Assembly: GCA_014529385.2 (NCBI GenBank)
Contig: CM043959.1
Location: 4,645,045-4,709,044, forward strand
Length of the DNA stretch: 64,000 nt
Direction: 5' to 3'
DNA from: Adiantum capillus-veneris
Taxonomy: Eukaryota > Streptophyta > Polypodiopsida > Polypodiales > Pteridaceae
In this document: one piece after another, positions 22,740-33,586 of the stretch
Layout of the letters: the number at the start of each line of letters is the position of its first letter
Position numbering within the stretch: position 1 is the stretch's first letter
Notes under the pieces: model-generated
What the model saw: only the letters and a program-made list of their open reading frames with translations
Database searches by the model: none
Told to the model about the DNA's origin: nothing
Program-made: the position numbers and the translations under genes

Positions 22740-23237
22740 TCCATGTGTAGATCCAGATTGTTCTTGCAGTGGTCTCACTAGAAACGTGACCTCCAACTAA
22801 TCCAGCATGTGCTTGTTCTATTATCGGAATATATTTGTCTTCATTGCACAAAGACGTAGATGTTGGTCCTTACCTCTCCGATAAAATTGGTTTTCAATAA
22901 GAGCATAGTCTCTTGCTTTAGTTTCAATAGCTCTTTGACGGTGTTTACTCATATCCTCAAGAAATGTTGGGCTTGATAAGTAAGTAACTAGATAGTTACT
23001 CCACTTAGGAACATGCGACATTTGGAACAATGTTACGTGAGGTATGGGTGTTTGTTTTTGACATTGAGGACAGTTTTTCACAAAAGAACGAACATCACTC
23101 CTCATAGTTGGCCAATATACTCCAAGTCTCAAGATTCGTCGCATAGTTTGATCTTTCGCAAACTGAAGTCCTAGTACGGTAATATGTGCTTGACTTAGGT
23201 ATTGGGTTTTCTCCTCATGATTGATGCATAAGAGCAA
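22740..23237 (-). pseudogene. Integrase zinc-binding region, two zinc-finger-like modules
   Basis: Within one frame, RRILRLGVYWPTMRSDVRSF and KNCPQCQKQ form the end of a His/Cys zinc finger. The frame goes on through RDYALIENQFYRRGKDQHLR, and a second module follows in another frame with EQAHAGLVGGHVSSETTAR. Ordinary Ty3 integrases have one such finger before the DDE core. The first module lacks the second His. The catalytic core is not reached before the element is truncated. Confidence 0.7.
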
Positions 23238-23983
23238 TATTCCATCTCAATTTCTTTTGTATAGTCTCCTAGCTAGTAACTGATACATAGCCAATTGCTC
23301 AATTGATCCGATTGTAATAGGAAGTGGTATTTGCGCATCCACTTGAGCTATGGTCATTAATGATACCATGTTTTCCGACCATCGAGGTATCATTTTCATG
23401 GAGAACAAATAGGCATCTCGTAGATCATTGTCTATCCCTTTAGGTGGTTCCCCTAAAACAATCCGAGATAAATGATCCGCTCGTTGGTGAGTAGTGTCCT
23501 TTTTCATAACTACAATGAAATCAAATTCCAGAAGAATGAATATCACTCCTCATAGTTGGCCAATATACTCCAAGTCTCAAGATTCGTCGCATAGTTTGAT
23601 CTTTCGCAAAGTAAAGTCCTACTATGGTAATATGTGCCTGACTTAGGTATTGGGTTTTTTCCTCAGGATTGATGCATAAGAGCAATATTCCATCTCAGTT
23701 TCTTTTGTATAGTCTCCCAGCTAGTAGCTGATACATAGTCAATTGCTCAATTAATCCGATTGTAATAGAAAGTGGTATTTGTGAATCCACTTGAGCTATG
23801 GTCATTAATCATACCATGTTTTCTGACCATCAAGGTATCATTTCCATGGAGAGCAGATAGGAATCTTGTAGATCATCCTCTACTCCTTTAGGTGGTTCCC
23901 CTGAAACAATCCTAGATAAATGATCCACTCTTTGGTGAGTAGTGCCCTTTTTCACAACTAGAGTGAAATCAAATTCTAGAAGA
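23093..23983 (-). repeat. 448-bp tandem duplication inside pol
   Basis: ATCACTCCTCATAGTTGGCC begins at 23094 and 23542, and similarity continues for about 440 bases with roughly 5-10 percent difference. The duplicated segment encodes the end of RNase H and the start of the zinc-finger module. Both joints lie at AGAAYGAAYATCAC, a short sequence shared by the two break sites, which suggests unequal recombination. The divergence implies either an old event or recombination between two different family members. Confidence 0.9.
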
Positions 23984-24360
23984 ATGATGAACCATCTCAC
24001 TATTCTTCCTGTGTTGCATGGCTTGTTGATCAAGTACAATAAGGCTTGGTGGTCCACAAAAAACACAAATTTGTTTAATAGGTAATTTCTATCCTTTTAC
24101 GGCATACATCATTCCTAATCCTTCCCTTTCGGTGGTGGTATAATTATTTTTTGCCATATTCAACTGTCGGCTAGCATAAGAGATAGAAAAATCAATTTTT
24201 CCATCTCCAGGTTGAGCTAGTATACACCCGATGGAAAATTTGGAAGCATCTACATGTATGTGGAATATCTTATTCCAATCTGGTGCTTTCAATATTGGAG
24301 TTGAAGTGACAACTTTCTTAAGCTTCATGAAGGATTCTTCATACCCATCGGTCTATTCAA
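23830..24360 (-). pseudogene. Gypsy RNase H
   Basis: The strand reads FHIHVDASKFSIGCILAQPG (first Asp), ISYASRQLNMAKNNYTTTER, EGLGMMYAVKG, then after a frame change FVDHQALLYLINKPCNTGR, IVRWFIILLEFDF and RVDHLSRI. The last motif carries the final catalytic Asp. The order and residues are those of Ty3/gypsy RNase H. All acidic positions are kept, and two frame breaks separate them. Confidence 0.9.
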
Positions 24361-24399
24361 AGTGTGTAATCAAGCTATACATGGGTTTTACAATTATAG

Positions 24400-25174
24400 A
24401 TGAAACGTCTGTATTATCCACAATTCCCCATGAAGGCTTGAACCCCATTGACTGTTGTTGATCTAGGTAAATCAACAATAACATGAATTTTGTTCATATC
24501 AGTAGCCATGCCATTTTTAGACACTATATGTCCAAGAAGTTTTCCTTGTCTACCCATGAACGTGCACTTCTCAGGATTTAATCAAATCCTATAAAGTCTA
24601 CATTTTTTGAATACCTTTTTGAGGTGTTCAAAATGATCAGCTCGGATTGACGAATGTACACATAGATCATCCATCTATACTGCCAAGAAATTACTAAGAT
24701 ATTCTTTAAAAGCATGGCTCATCAATCTTTGAAAGGTGGCAAGAGAATTAGTTAACCCAAAAGGCATAACCCGATAGACAAAAATATCCCTTTCCGTTGC
24801 AAAGACAGTTTTATGTTGATCTTTTGGGTCAACCAAAAGTTGATTGTATCCCGAAAAGCCATCTAAAAAGCTTTAAGCTTCTTTTCCTACGACTCATTCT
24901 AAAACATGCTCAGTGATTGGAAGAGGAAAGTTGTCTCTAATGGTATCTGCATTCACTTTCTTGAGGTTGACACACACTCGTAATTTCTCATTTTTCTTGG
25001 GTATTACCACAATTGGAGACACCCAATTTGTGTGTTCAATTTCATAAATTAATTAGGTCTCCTTATCTTTTCAATCTCTTCTTTGATCTTCCTAGAAAAT
25101 GTTTCATTGTATGTGTATGGCCTTTGTCTACTTGGTTTTGCATAATCTCTCATGGGTATGGTATGTTGACAGAT
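24400..25174 (-). pseudogene. Gypsy reverse transcriptase
   Basis: Pieces in shifting frames give WVSPIVVIPKKNEKLRVCVN and TIRDNFPLPI (fingers), GYNQLLVDPKDQHKTVFAT, VMPFGLTNSLATFQRLMSHA (motif B), MDDLCVHSS (motif C with the Asp pair, preceded by a stop) and LLGHIVSKNGM (connection). The enzyme would copy element RNA to cDNA. Several stops within 700 bp make this the most decayed part of the element. Confidence 0.88.
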
Positions 25175-25615
25175 TTATGGATCAACACCCTTGAGATCCT
25201 TGCAAGACCAAGAAAAGATATTTCGGTAGCTTAACAAGAACCCTTCTTCTTCTTCCGTAAGGTCATTTGCAATGTAGACTGTTCTAGTCTCTTCTCCTGG
25301 TTCGGTCAGATCTATCTTTTTTGCGTTTTCAGGCCCTTCGTAGGACTCACCCTGTTTTTGTAGTTCTCTAACAGGTTGTTCGACTATGATTTTCCAATCT
25401 TGGAGAGTATATTTCTTGTAATAGGATGGAACACTCATTACATCTTTACCATCTTCTTCAGTGGTTTCCATTTCAGTTGTATCTATCTCCTTTAGAGGTT
25501 TTTTCAACTCTTGATATTTCTTTTTTTGTTTGACTCGTGTCATGGTTGAATCCTTGTCTTGGTGTTCAGGTTTTTCTTGAGTTTCCTTTCTCGATTTTCT
25601 CAACGTTTTTGTCAT
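25175..25615 (-). pseudogene. Acidic/basic linker before reverse transcriptase
   Basis: A 146-residue frame, rich in Lys and Glu at its start, ends with LLSYRNIFSWSCKDLKGVDP. This corresponds to the conserved DVFAWSYxDMPGIDP segment that precedes RT in many plant gypsy polyproteins, so the frame belongs to pol. The middle (YYKKYTLQDWKIIVEQPVRE) is not a known domain. Confidence 0.7.
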
Positions 25616-25686
25616 TTCATGTTATTCGTTTAAAGGATATCTAAAAATGATTTTGTCCTTGACACAATCATGTGCATCTATCTGCA

Positions 25687-26358
25687 TCAGGAACTATGTT
25701 CTACTAGAGACTGATGGCATAGGCTAGCTTTCAAATTTTGAGTGTCTCTTTTTTGTCTATACCATTTTTGTCTTCTTGGTTTTTGGTTAGGAAAGTCAAA
25801 AAACTTTTCCTCCCCTCCTTTCATGAGTAGCTTAGCTCTCACATGTTCTTTTTCTGACCCCGAATCATCTGAAGTAGCTGAGTGTTCTTCCAACTCATCT
25901 GCTGCATCATAGTAGAGGTCTAAAAAGACTTGTTGAGCTTTCATCAAGTCCTTGGGTTTCTGAATTTTGTCTTCAATGTGGAGGGTTGAGATCATTTGTA
26001 TGGGAACTATTTCATAGCCGTCCTCATTGAAAAATTGAGTAGACATAGACGTATTTACACATACATCCATTGTCACTAAAACTTGAGTCCACTCAAATGG
26101 CTCAAACAAATGCTCTGGAAAGGGTTCAGGTACATAAGCTTCATTCGTGCAATCCCTTTCTAAGATACATTCTTCTCGTTTTAAGCTCCCATTTTCTGAA
26201 GCTCCACACATCCAAATAGGAGTGTTTTTGTTCAACCAAGATGGAAGCTTAGTTTTGGCCAAAGAGACTAAATTGAACTCCAGTATGGGCATTTTCATGA
26301 CATCTCTATAAGTGTGATCTTTTACGTTAACCCTTGTTATTGATCCCACTTGCTTCAA
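25687..26358 (-). pseudogene. Post-protease pol segment
   Basis: A 223-residue frame that overlaps the protease frame by four bases. It contains LEFNLVSLAKTKLPSWLNKN, FEPFEWTQVLVTMDV and an acidic Ser-rich stretch. The same segment exists, broken by a MITE, in the second copy at 58.2-58.7 kb, which shows it is a real part of this element family. No enzymatic motif is visible. Confidence 0.6.
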
Positions 26359-26708
26359 TCCTGGATGAGTTGTACTTGTCGCTTGAAAGGTCTTCCCAAT
26401 ATGATTTCGTAATTGAGTTTCTTTCCAAAGTCTACTATGGCAAAAGTGTGTTGATATTCAGTCCCATAGGAATTAACTATCACTTTTTCAAGCAGTCCTA
26501 ATGGTCTTTCAATGTGTCCATTAGCCAATTGCAATTTCATTTGAGTTTTTCTAATGGCTGGTTGTCCCCAGGATTTCCATACTGCTTTCATGGCTATGGC
26601 TATGCGTGCCCCACTATCTAGTATTGCCATGGTTTCTATGTCAATATATTCCACTGGAAGGGTTGTGTTTCCTTCTTCCCCTTCGTAGTATTCTCCAACT
26701 TCTTTCAT
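26355..26708 (-). pseudogene. Retroviral-type aspartic protease
   Basis: The frame carries AILDSGARIAIAMK with the catalytic Asp-Ser-Gly and, 85 residues later, YEIILGRPFKR, the conserved hydrophobic-LGR motif of retroelement proteases. The 117-residue length fits. It would cleave the Gag-Pol polyprotein. It is itself open but followed by a stop. The second copy at 58.9-59.4 kb keeps the same DSGARIAIA motif. Confidence 0.88.
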
Positions 26709-26717
26709 TGGAATAGA

Positions 26718-27638
26718 TCAAATCTCTTTGTTGTCCATTTCGGGTTTCAATTTTCCCAAAAATTTTGCGATTAGCTCCGTTATTCCCACCTTCTCTAGGG
26801 TTTTCTGTAGATCATTCCATAGATATGGCCTGATTTTCAATAGTTCTGCCAAAGTAAGAGTGCATTGGATGGGTGTAGACATGGTTGAATGTATGTTGTC
26901 TACCTCTAGGGTCTGTTCTGCTCTTTTTACTTGAGTAGTCTTACACACTGAGGATTCATCCTCGTTATCTCCCAAGTAAGAGGGTAGTGTTTTCAAGGTC
27001 AATGGGTTAGAAACCCCTGAAGCTTCAGATCCACAATCCCCATACAAGAATTGTACATCCATGTCCCTATCAGGAGGTAGATTGTCTAACCAAACTTCCT
27101 CTATAGGTGTTGACTTCAGAGTTAGGCTCCCATCATTAATCTCTCTAACTTTTTCCCATAAGTGTCCTGGCCAGTCTTCTTCTACGAATAGAATTCCGTC
27201 TAAGGCATCTTCGTTGTCTAGCACTATAAGTTCTGGCTCTGTTGTTTCAAGGTGGGGTTCTACCGCTACTTCGGATTTTTCTTTATTGTCTCTTACCACA
27301 AGTTCCTCAGGTTTTGTCATACTTTCAAGCTTGGGTTTTTGTTGTTCCATCATCTCTTGCATGATTCTTACCAAATTTTGATAAGCTTCAAGCTTAGCTG
27401 CTTCCATGTCTGGAGAAGGATAGTTTTTTCATTTATTTTCCATGTTTTGGCCGGCTTAAAGTCCTGCTTGGTCGACTTTCAAGGCTACATTAATAGGATC
27501 AAAAAATTTGTCAACCAAAACTGATCCTCCAGATTTCACGGTGGTTTCCTTGATTTCTCTTTCAGTTTCTTTCACCTTTTCCTGGAATAGCTTCTTTGCT
27601 TTCTCCTCAATTTCAGCCCTTTGTTTATGTTTCCCCAT
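26718..27638 (-). pseudogene. Gag-pol hinge region
   Basis: Two frames (27456-27638 and 26718-27407) fill the space between zinc knuckle and protease. They begin KHKQRAEIEEKAKKLFQE, continue through EAYQNLVRIMQEMMEQQKP and end with LIAKFLGKLKPEMDNKEI. The content is acidic/basic and partly coiled-coil-like. A matching region in the second copy (60.3-60.7 kb) contains EVEERVKKKVEENL, so it belongs to this family. Function unknown. Confidence 0.55.
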
Positions 27639-27874
27639 CTCATACCTTTTGTTTCTGCTTTGTTTGGTCTTTTGAGAGGAAATTTTTGTATTTTTAAAAT
27701 CATCGTAGGAGTTATGTTTCTTTTTCTTAGCCTGGGCTCTGGTGACTACCTTGATTGGAACAATCGATTCACTCTAGATGAGCTACTAGGTATCACCTGG
27801 ACTATGTTCACTACTGTTTTACCCTTGTTTAAAGTATTTTTTGGACAATATTTTGGAAAGTTTCCTCCCTTTTT

Positions 27875-28303
27875 TCAACATTGTATGCAATAGGCTTCAA
27901 CTGGCTTGAGGTTCTTGTCAGGCTCTGGGCATTCATTTTTCCAATGATCATCTACACCACAGTTATGACAATTTCCAGTTCTTGGCTTAATCATGGGTCT
28001 TACCATAGGAGATATGACACCTTGATTAGTGACATAGTACATTGGTGCAAGCTCAGATGTAGCATAAGTCACAGGTTCTTCCATTGGTGGTGGATGTGAA
28101 TTATACCAATCTCCTTCTACCATTACTGTAGATGGACTAGGCTCAGCATAGGGTGTAACAGGTACTAGTGCTTGTTCATCTATGACTCCCTCTGGATGCA
28201 TGTACTTTACATGCACTACATTATGTCCTGGATATGGAGGTTGTTGACCCAACACGGTTTGAGGTCTTTCCATACCCATCGGTTGTCTTTGAGCTGGGGC
28301 CAT
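27875..28303 (-). pseudogene. Gag C-terminus with CCHC zinc knuckle
   Basis: A 142-residue Pro-rich frame ends with CHNCGVDDHWKNECPEPDK, a perfect C-x2-C-x4-H-x4-C zinc knuckle used to bind element RNA. CIQC at the end may begin a second, incomplete knuckle. In the second element copy the two first Cys and the last Cys are mutated. Confidence 0.88.
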
Positions 28304-28548
28304 GTTAGGCTGATATTAGTACATGGGTTGTCCTTGTGGCCTCATAGGCACGTACTGAACATTCCCATCATGCTTTGGTCGGTTTTCCTAGCACTCATTG
28401 GTCTCATGGTTGGTCCATTTTCCCTCGGTTGCACACCATTTTTGTGGCCTAATTGGTTGTCCCTGTTGAGGTATCCCTTGCCTTGGTCCTCTTATAGGTG
28501 CTTTTTACATGTTATTCATCATGTCATTCATCCTTTTGAGCATGTCTT

Positions 28549-30140
28549 CTACGGTGAAAGTGGTGCTGCAGCAGCCGTTCCCACTTGAGCTGGTTTAGTG
28601 GATGTTGTTTTCTCACTTTGGTGATCTTTATGGACATCTTTTTTGTTGAAAATATTGCAATTGTCTCCTAAGTCAATAGCGTCTGACACACACTCTTCTA
28701 GGGTTGTATGATTCTTGCTATACAATATAGCATGAAGTTCTTTGTTTAGCAGTCCCTCTAGAAACATTGATACTAGTCGTTCCTCTGCAGGTATCTCTAG
28801 CTCTGGGCATCTGGCAATGTACTGTTTCATTTGAGTTGCACAATCCCTAACAGACTCACCTTGTTTCTGTTTAAAGTTGTAGATTTAAGCTACCATATTG
28901 TGTTCGATCCCCGTTTTGGAACAAGCAGCTACAAATCCTTGAGCTAATGTATTCAAGTCCATTAGTGACCTTGGTGGAATATTTTGGAACCATGTTAATG
29001 CTTTTTCTTCTAATGTCATTCCAAACCCCTCAAATTGAGTATGGAATCAAATATGCATTCTTCTCTTAGCACTTGGTTAAAGCTTGCTAAGTGGTCACAG
29101 GGATCCCTAGACCCACTGTATTTTTTGACCCATTTTTGAAAATTAGCTGGTCTGACACGTCTATTTGCTTCAACTCCTGGTCTCCTGGTAGTTGGTCCCG
29201 TTCCGAGTCCTTCAAACCAATCTGTTGAAAATAGTGACTCATGTAGCCCTGGACTGGCTTTAGTGTCACCCGGCTTTCTTCGTGATGAGGTGGTTTTTGG
29301 TTTCTTAACATTACTCTCAGAAGATCTCTCACAGTGTTCATCTCTTGGAATAGTTTTTGGTCCTTGGCCCAATATCCAATCCCTTATGGAATACCCTTGG
29401 TATTTGGTTTGTTCCACCTCCTCAAGAGTCATCATAACAAAATTGTTGTTATAACAATCCCTAAAGAGGTAGGCTGGTAGATCTGATGAACCCTTATCTT
29501 TGATCTTGAAGATATAGATATCTTCACGGGTGTTACTTGTCCTCATTTGGCATGCGAAGTCCACAGAAGATCCTTGACATTTCTATCCTCCCAAGAATAG
29601 ACTCGGATCCTATGATTGTCTGTACTAAGCCATTTCAAAGACTTAAAATTAGCTTGATCGTATCCCTCAAATTCTAAAGTTGGTGGTCCTTCCTTTGCTG
29701 CCATATCTGGAATTATGGTGTTTAATTCTAACCCCCATTTGTCTATCACATCAGGGTTTTCAACTTGTAAATATTGAGTTCCGTTTCCATTCATATACAT
29801 TTTTCCTTTGTTTGTTTTCCCTGATCTCCTCTTCAAACTCGATACCATGGTCATCAATGCGAATAGCATACTCTTTGTTGGGATCCACGTAAACCTGAGC
29901 TCCATGGCGATTAGTCTTATAAAAAGAGAGTATATACTTATAGTGCAATGTCGTTCCGGTTTCTGAGTGAGTCGAGTAGGATGACATTTCAGATGTTGAA
30001 TCTGAAAAAGTATATGAGACTCCTTCAAGGATAGTGTGCAAGGGATTGCCTTGATTCACACTCTCTTTGATGGATACTCTACTAGAGGTTTCTCCATATA
30101 TGCCTTGATTTCTTAGTACACGACCAGATCTAAGGTTCAT
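28549..30140 (-). pseudogene. Gag N-terminal and core region
   Basis: The minus-strand start at 30140 opens MNLRSGRVLRNQG, a typical beginning for plant gypsy gag. It is followed by overlapping frames at 29543-30028 and 29016-29564 (YQGYSIRDWILGQGPKTIP; FQKWVKKYSGSRDPCDHLAS, the F/Y-G-x2-DP-x2-HL gag core) and by 28549-28830 (ARCPELEIPAEERLVSMFLE; GLLNKELHAILYS). Gag builds the particle shell. Three frame breaks are needed to join them, so no intact protein is made. Confidence 0.8.
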
Positions 30141-30550
30141 AAAGATTTGTGAAGCCCTAGATAGAGTACTTACCTTTCGATTGACTTGTTGTCAATTTTT
30201 TTCGCTTAACTTGATTGCACCTTCCGTCAAGCTGTCAATTCCTTGTCTGCAACCTGATTCCTGTATCAATTTTGATCAAGTTAGCTATTCTTTCACAAAG
30301 ACTGTGTAGTTTGTGCTAACTATTGTGTTTGGTCTATGTGGTCACTTCAAATGGAGCTATGGGAGTCAGCAATTGAGACTTTCAAATTCCCCTTTCGCAA
30401 AAAAATCAAAGGACTAATCTGCAGCGTGAAAACAAAGTGAACATGTACCAATTTGAATCCGATTGAACCCAAAATTTCCTGGTGGCCTTGTATTATGTTG
30501 GTCTAACACTGTACAAGTTCAAAAGTCAAAATTTCTCTCTGTGTAGCAGT

Positions 30551-31558
30551 AGTAAATAATCGCGATTATTTACTTGTCTCAGTTTTTTGCACTTTTTGGC
30601 TTGATTTGTCAAGTGTACAACCTGTTAAGGTCCCTGGACAAGTTTCACTAATTTGGATAAAATTTGTTCAAGTTATTAACTATTTCGTGTCCGCAGACTT
30701 GGTTTTCAAGAATCTGGCTTAAGTCTCACTTTTGTGATCCAAATTTCACCAAAATTGATTGTGTGGTCTACTTGATATGCTTGACCTTGTGGTTTACTCA
30801 AATATGCAAGATTATCAATTTTTGAAGCAGACGTAAATAATCGCGATTATTTACTCTAGCTAATTTTTTACAATTATTTGTTCCAATCTTGACACAGATT
30901 TGTTAAGCACCTCAACTTAAGGTCTCTAGCCAAGTTTCATCAAGTTTGGACAATTTTTGTTCGCATGGTCATCAATTTTGTGTAGACAGATTGACTTTAC
31001 AAATTTGGTCACAATTTTCAATCCAATGATCCAAATCTTACCAAATTTGGTTTGTGGGCTTATTACAACATGGTAAAGCTAGTAATATGTTAACTTGGTC
31101 AAAAAAGTTAAAAAATGGGACAAATATAAATAATCGTGATTATTTACATCTGGCAAATTTTTGCATCTTTTTGGTCAACTGAGCATGCACACATGTCTAT
31201 CACATCATATAAGCCTATGAATCAAGTTTCATTGAGTTTGAACAAAATTTCCTCCAATTTACACTCAAGTTCCCGAAAGTTAGTACATGCTTTAGTTTCT
31301 ACCCAGTTTTTGGTCAATTTGGTGATCCAAATTCTATGTGCCTTTACAAAAGTTGTTTGTACACATGCCATGAGTCACTGGTATTAACCTTAGTCGATTT
31401 TGAGCTAAAAGTAAATAATCATGATTATTTACTTTAGGCCCAAAATGAACACTTTTTTGCACTTTTTCAATGAGAAGTCTTTTCATGAGCTATTTTAAGC
31501 CTATGAATCAAGTCAAAACCTAATTTGGCCTAATATGTCAAGAAAAAGTAAATAATCT
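30551..31558. repeat. Leader array: four palindromes plus a half copy, about 285-bp period
   Basis: AGTAAATAATCG and its exact complement form a perfect 24-bp palindrome at 30551-30574, and 22 bp of it is perfect at 30833-30854. At 31127-31146 the core is CGTG (one mismatch). At 31410-31433 the core is CATG and the 24 bp are again perfectly palindromic. A half site lies at 31548-31558. Spacing of the full copies is about 282, 293 and 284 bp. The sequence between them is diverged but alignable (AAGTTTCAYYAA, TTTTTGCA, GATCCAAAT). It lies between PBS and gag. Confidence 0.9.
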
Positions 31559-32095
31559 GAGTTTTTGCAAACTCTTGAAATTTTTACCTCATTGTGTAAG
31601 CTTACCCACTAGTTCATACAACTCTTAAGCATAGTCTCCAGTCGGATTGAGTGATTTGGAGTCTTTTTGTGCTATTTCTAGCTGTAGACCTGAAATTCTG
31701 CAACTCCAAATAACAACTCACAGTGATTCCTTCAGAGAGAGCAATATTCTGAAATCCACCTCGGATTTTACTTACCCTACTACTAGGTTCTACTGCAATG
31801 GGGTTGTGGAGAGGGTCCACAAACACTCATTTTCTTGTTTTTTATGGTTCTATGAGCCTTGATCTTAAGACTTGTCTCGCTCATCAATCATTCTGAAAAT
31901 CCTAGCCTAGTTCTACAATCCTAAAGGTACTCATCAAGTATGATTACTTCCAAGCTACCTCTACACAGCAAAATACGACAATCTTAAGCTATGCGGTTTC
32001 TAAAAAGAAAGTTTCTACTCTAGGAGATCCTAGAAAAATTTTAAAGGATAACTTCACAAGACGCTCATGTTTTTCCCTGGTTTAGGTCTCTTTGA

Positions 32096-32112
32096 TCCCC
32101 AGAAGCGGCACA
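32096..32112 (-). promoter_or_regulatory. Candidate primer-binding site of the minus-strand gypsy element
   Basis: The minus strand reads TGTGCCGCTTCTGGGGA directly after ...CTCACATTT. It resembles the Asp-tRNA PBS TGGCGCCGTTGCCGGGGA, with several changes. Its position, just downstream of the LTR and upstream of the leader and gag, supports the call more than the sequence does. Confidence 0.5.
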
Positions 32113-32113
32113 A

Positions 32114-33130
32114 AATGTGAGACAGGTGTCTAACCTCACTCCTATCTTATTGTAGATTTAGCGAGAATCACGATTAAATTGTCAATTCATGGGACGAAGC
32201 TGACTCGACTATTGCATAGAGGCTACAAGAGGTTGTCAATCTCTCAAAAAACAACAAACAACTCGCATCTAACTCAAGCTCCACTCAAGTGACTGAAATC
32301 ACCAAAAGCCAATCCCTCATCGGCAAACAAATCACATCCGTTACAGCATCGAATGACATCCAAATGTAACAAAACTTCTAGGACAAGTTTATAAGACCTA
32401 AGCACACATGCTTATGGTCTCATATCCCACTTTAGGTCAAGTGCAAAAATTGCGATTATTAAGTGATTGAAATCACCAAAAGCCAATCGCTTATCAGCAA
32501 ACAAATCACATCTGTTATAACATCAAATGACATCCAAATGTAACGAAACCTCCAGGACAAGTTTATAAGACCTAAGTAGACATGCTTATGGTCTCAAATC
32601 CCACTTTAGGTCAAGTGCAAAAATCGCGATTATTACCAGCAGTGGGTTTTTGACCTAGTCGTTTTCAACCCAGGATCTAAATGCTTAGCAATGATGCCCC
32701 AATACCCTGCCTATACTTAATTTTCAATTTTGAAGTGTAAATTCCTACTTATGATGAAATTATGCCATGGGTTGGTGATGCCAAAAGCTACGAAATACCT
32801 TAAAATGCTTACGTCAATGCGTAGAGCTCTTACCTGCGGTTGCAACGTAACAGACGTGATTGCAATGTGACAACCGGAGATGGCGTAGGAAGCACAAGAA
32901 GGAGAGAAGTGAGCGTCATTAGCTCACGCTGTGTATTTCATTATTCAAAAGTTGAATATAACTTACAAAAATTGGCTTTTATACCTTAGCCAAGGTTTTT
33001 GGTGGTCAAAACTAATAATCTGGGAGCTCTAACTAAAGATGGGTAAAGACAGGTTGATACAATCTAGAAGCTTGTAGCCCCATCTTATCAATCACAAGGT
33101 TTATCCAGAAAATAGGAGTTACAACATTCC
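32114..33130 (-). repeat. 5' LTR of the gypsy element (left edge uncertain)
   Basis: A minus-strand GGTATAAAAGCCAATTTTTG at about 32966-32985 matches the promoter of the LTRs at 17089 and 21207, which places this as an LTR in the same orientation as gag-pol. Its end abuts the PBS. The start is probably TGTTGTAACTCC near 33.12 kb, but this is a guess because the other LTR is missing. It includes a 174-bp tandem duplication at 32287-32634. Confidence 0.55.
32287..32634. repeat. 174-bp tandem duplication ending in a half palindrome
   Basis: AAGTGAYTGAAATCACCAAA begins at 32287 and 32461. The units match over their whole length with scattered changes. Each ends with AAAATYGCGATTATT, the right part of the leader palindrome: core TGCG in the first copy, CGCG in the second. 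Confidence 0.9.
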
Positions 33131-33276
33131 CGATTTATCAAAATAATAAGTGTTTTTACAATGAGAGCTCCAAAAAATAGTATCCGAGCTAGCTTGCTAC
33201 TAACAAGGGGAGACTTCTACTTATAGTTTCAGGTGATTGAACTCTGCCATGGTCTTTGTCAGTGGTTTGGGCTTGA

Positions 33277-33586
33277 GGGGGGGGGGGGGGGGGGGGGGGG
33301 TGTTGTTAGGTTTCAAGCCCACTTGGTCAAATTTGTGGGAGCACTTTCTTGTGGAATGCAATTGCACATCAGGTAAGAGGAGCTTGCATGGATAAAGGAG
33401 TGGCTAATACTTATGGCCGAGGAATATATATGTAAAAGGATTTTATCAAATAATCATAGCGTTATCATTTTTCATTTCTTATGTTGAAGCAGCTTGCTCT
33501 CTTTCTCTCTCGTTCAATTTCTGCACACCTCCAAGCAGCCATGGACCTTCACTGGCTTCACCCCCCATAGCCTCGATCCTAACACA
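33277..33586 (+). repeat. Poly-G tract followed by a candidate LTR
   Basis: A run of G (about 33277-33300) is followed by TGTTGTTAGGTTTCAAGCCC. About 280 bp later comes CGATCCTAACA (ending about 33586), so the ends would form TGTTAGG/CCTAACA-like inverted termini. A CT-rich stretch lies at 33498-33512. This could be a solo LTR with its polypurine tract. I see no clear target duplication. Confidence 0.4.

Larger units (their letters stand above)
22740..33130 (-). mobile_element. Ty3/gypsy element with LTR, PBS, leader array, gag, PR, RT, RH and IN zinc domain
   Basis: On the minus strand the order is 5' LTR (33.13-32.11 kb), PBS, a 1.9-kb leader with a palindrome array, gag from 30140, zinc knuckle, hinge, aspartic protease, reverse transcriptase, RNase H and integrase zinc domains. 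The sequence is lost at about 22.74 kb, so the integrase core, the chromodomain (if any) and the 3' LTR are missing. Long frames survive (up to 229 residues), but stops and a 448-bp tandem duplication inactivate it. A second, older copy lies at 56.3-61.2 kb in the same orientation. Confidence 0.85.

Noticed and set aside
27061-27381. 106-residue Ser-rich + strand frame
   Set aside because: Antisense shadow of the gag-pol hinge frame.
28172-28588. 138-residue + strand frame opposite gag
   Set aside because: It is the antisense shadow of the gypsy gag and zinc-knuckle frames, which have family motifs on the minus strand.
30551-31558. Palindromes as a CRISPR array
   Set aside because: The period of about 285 bp, diverged spacers without uniform length and the eukaryotic LTR context exclude CRISPR.
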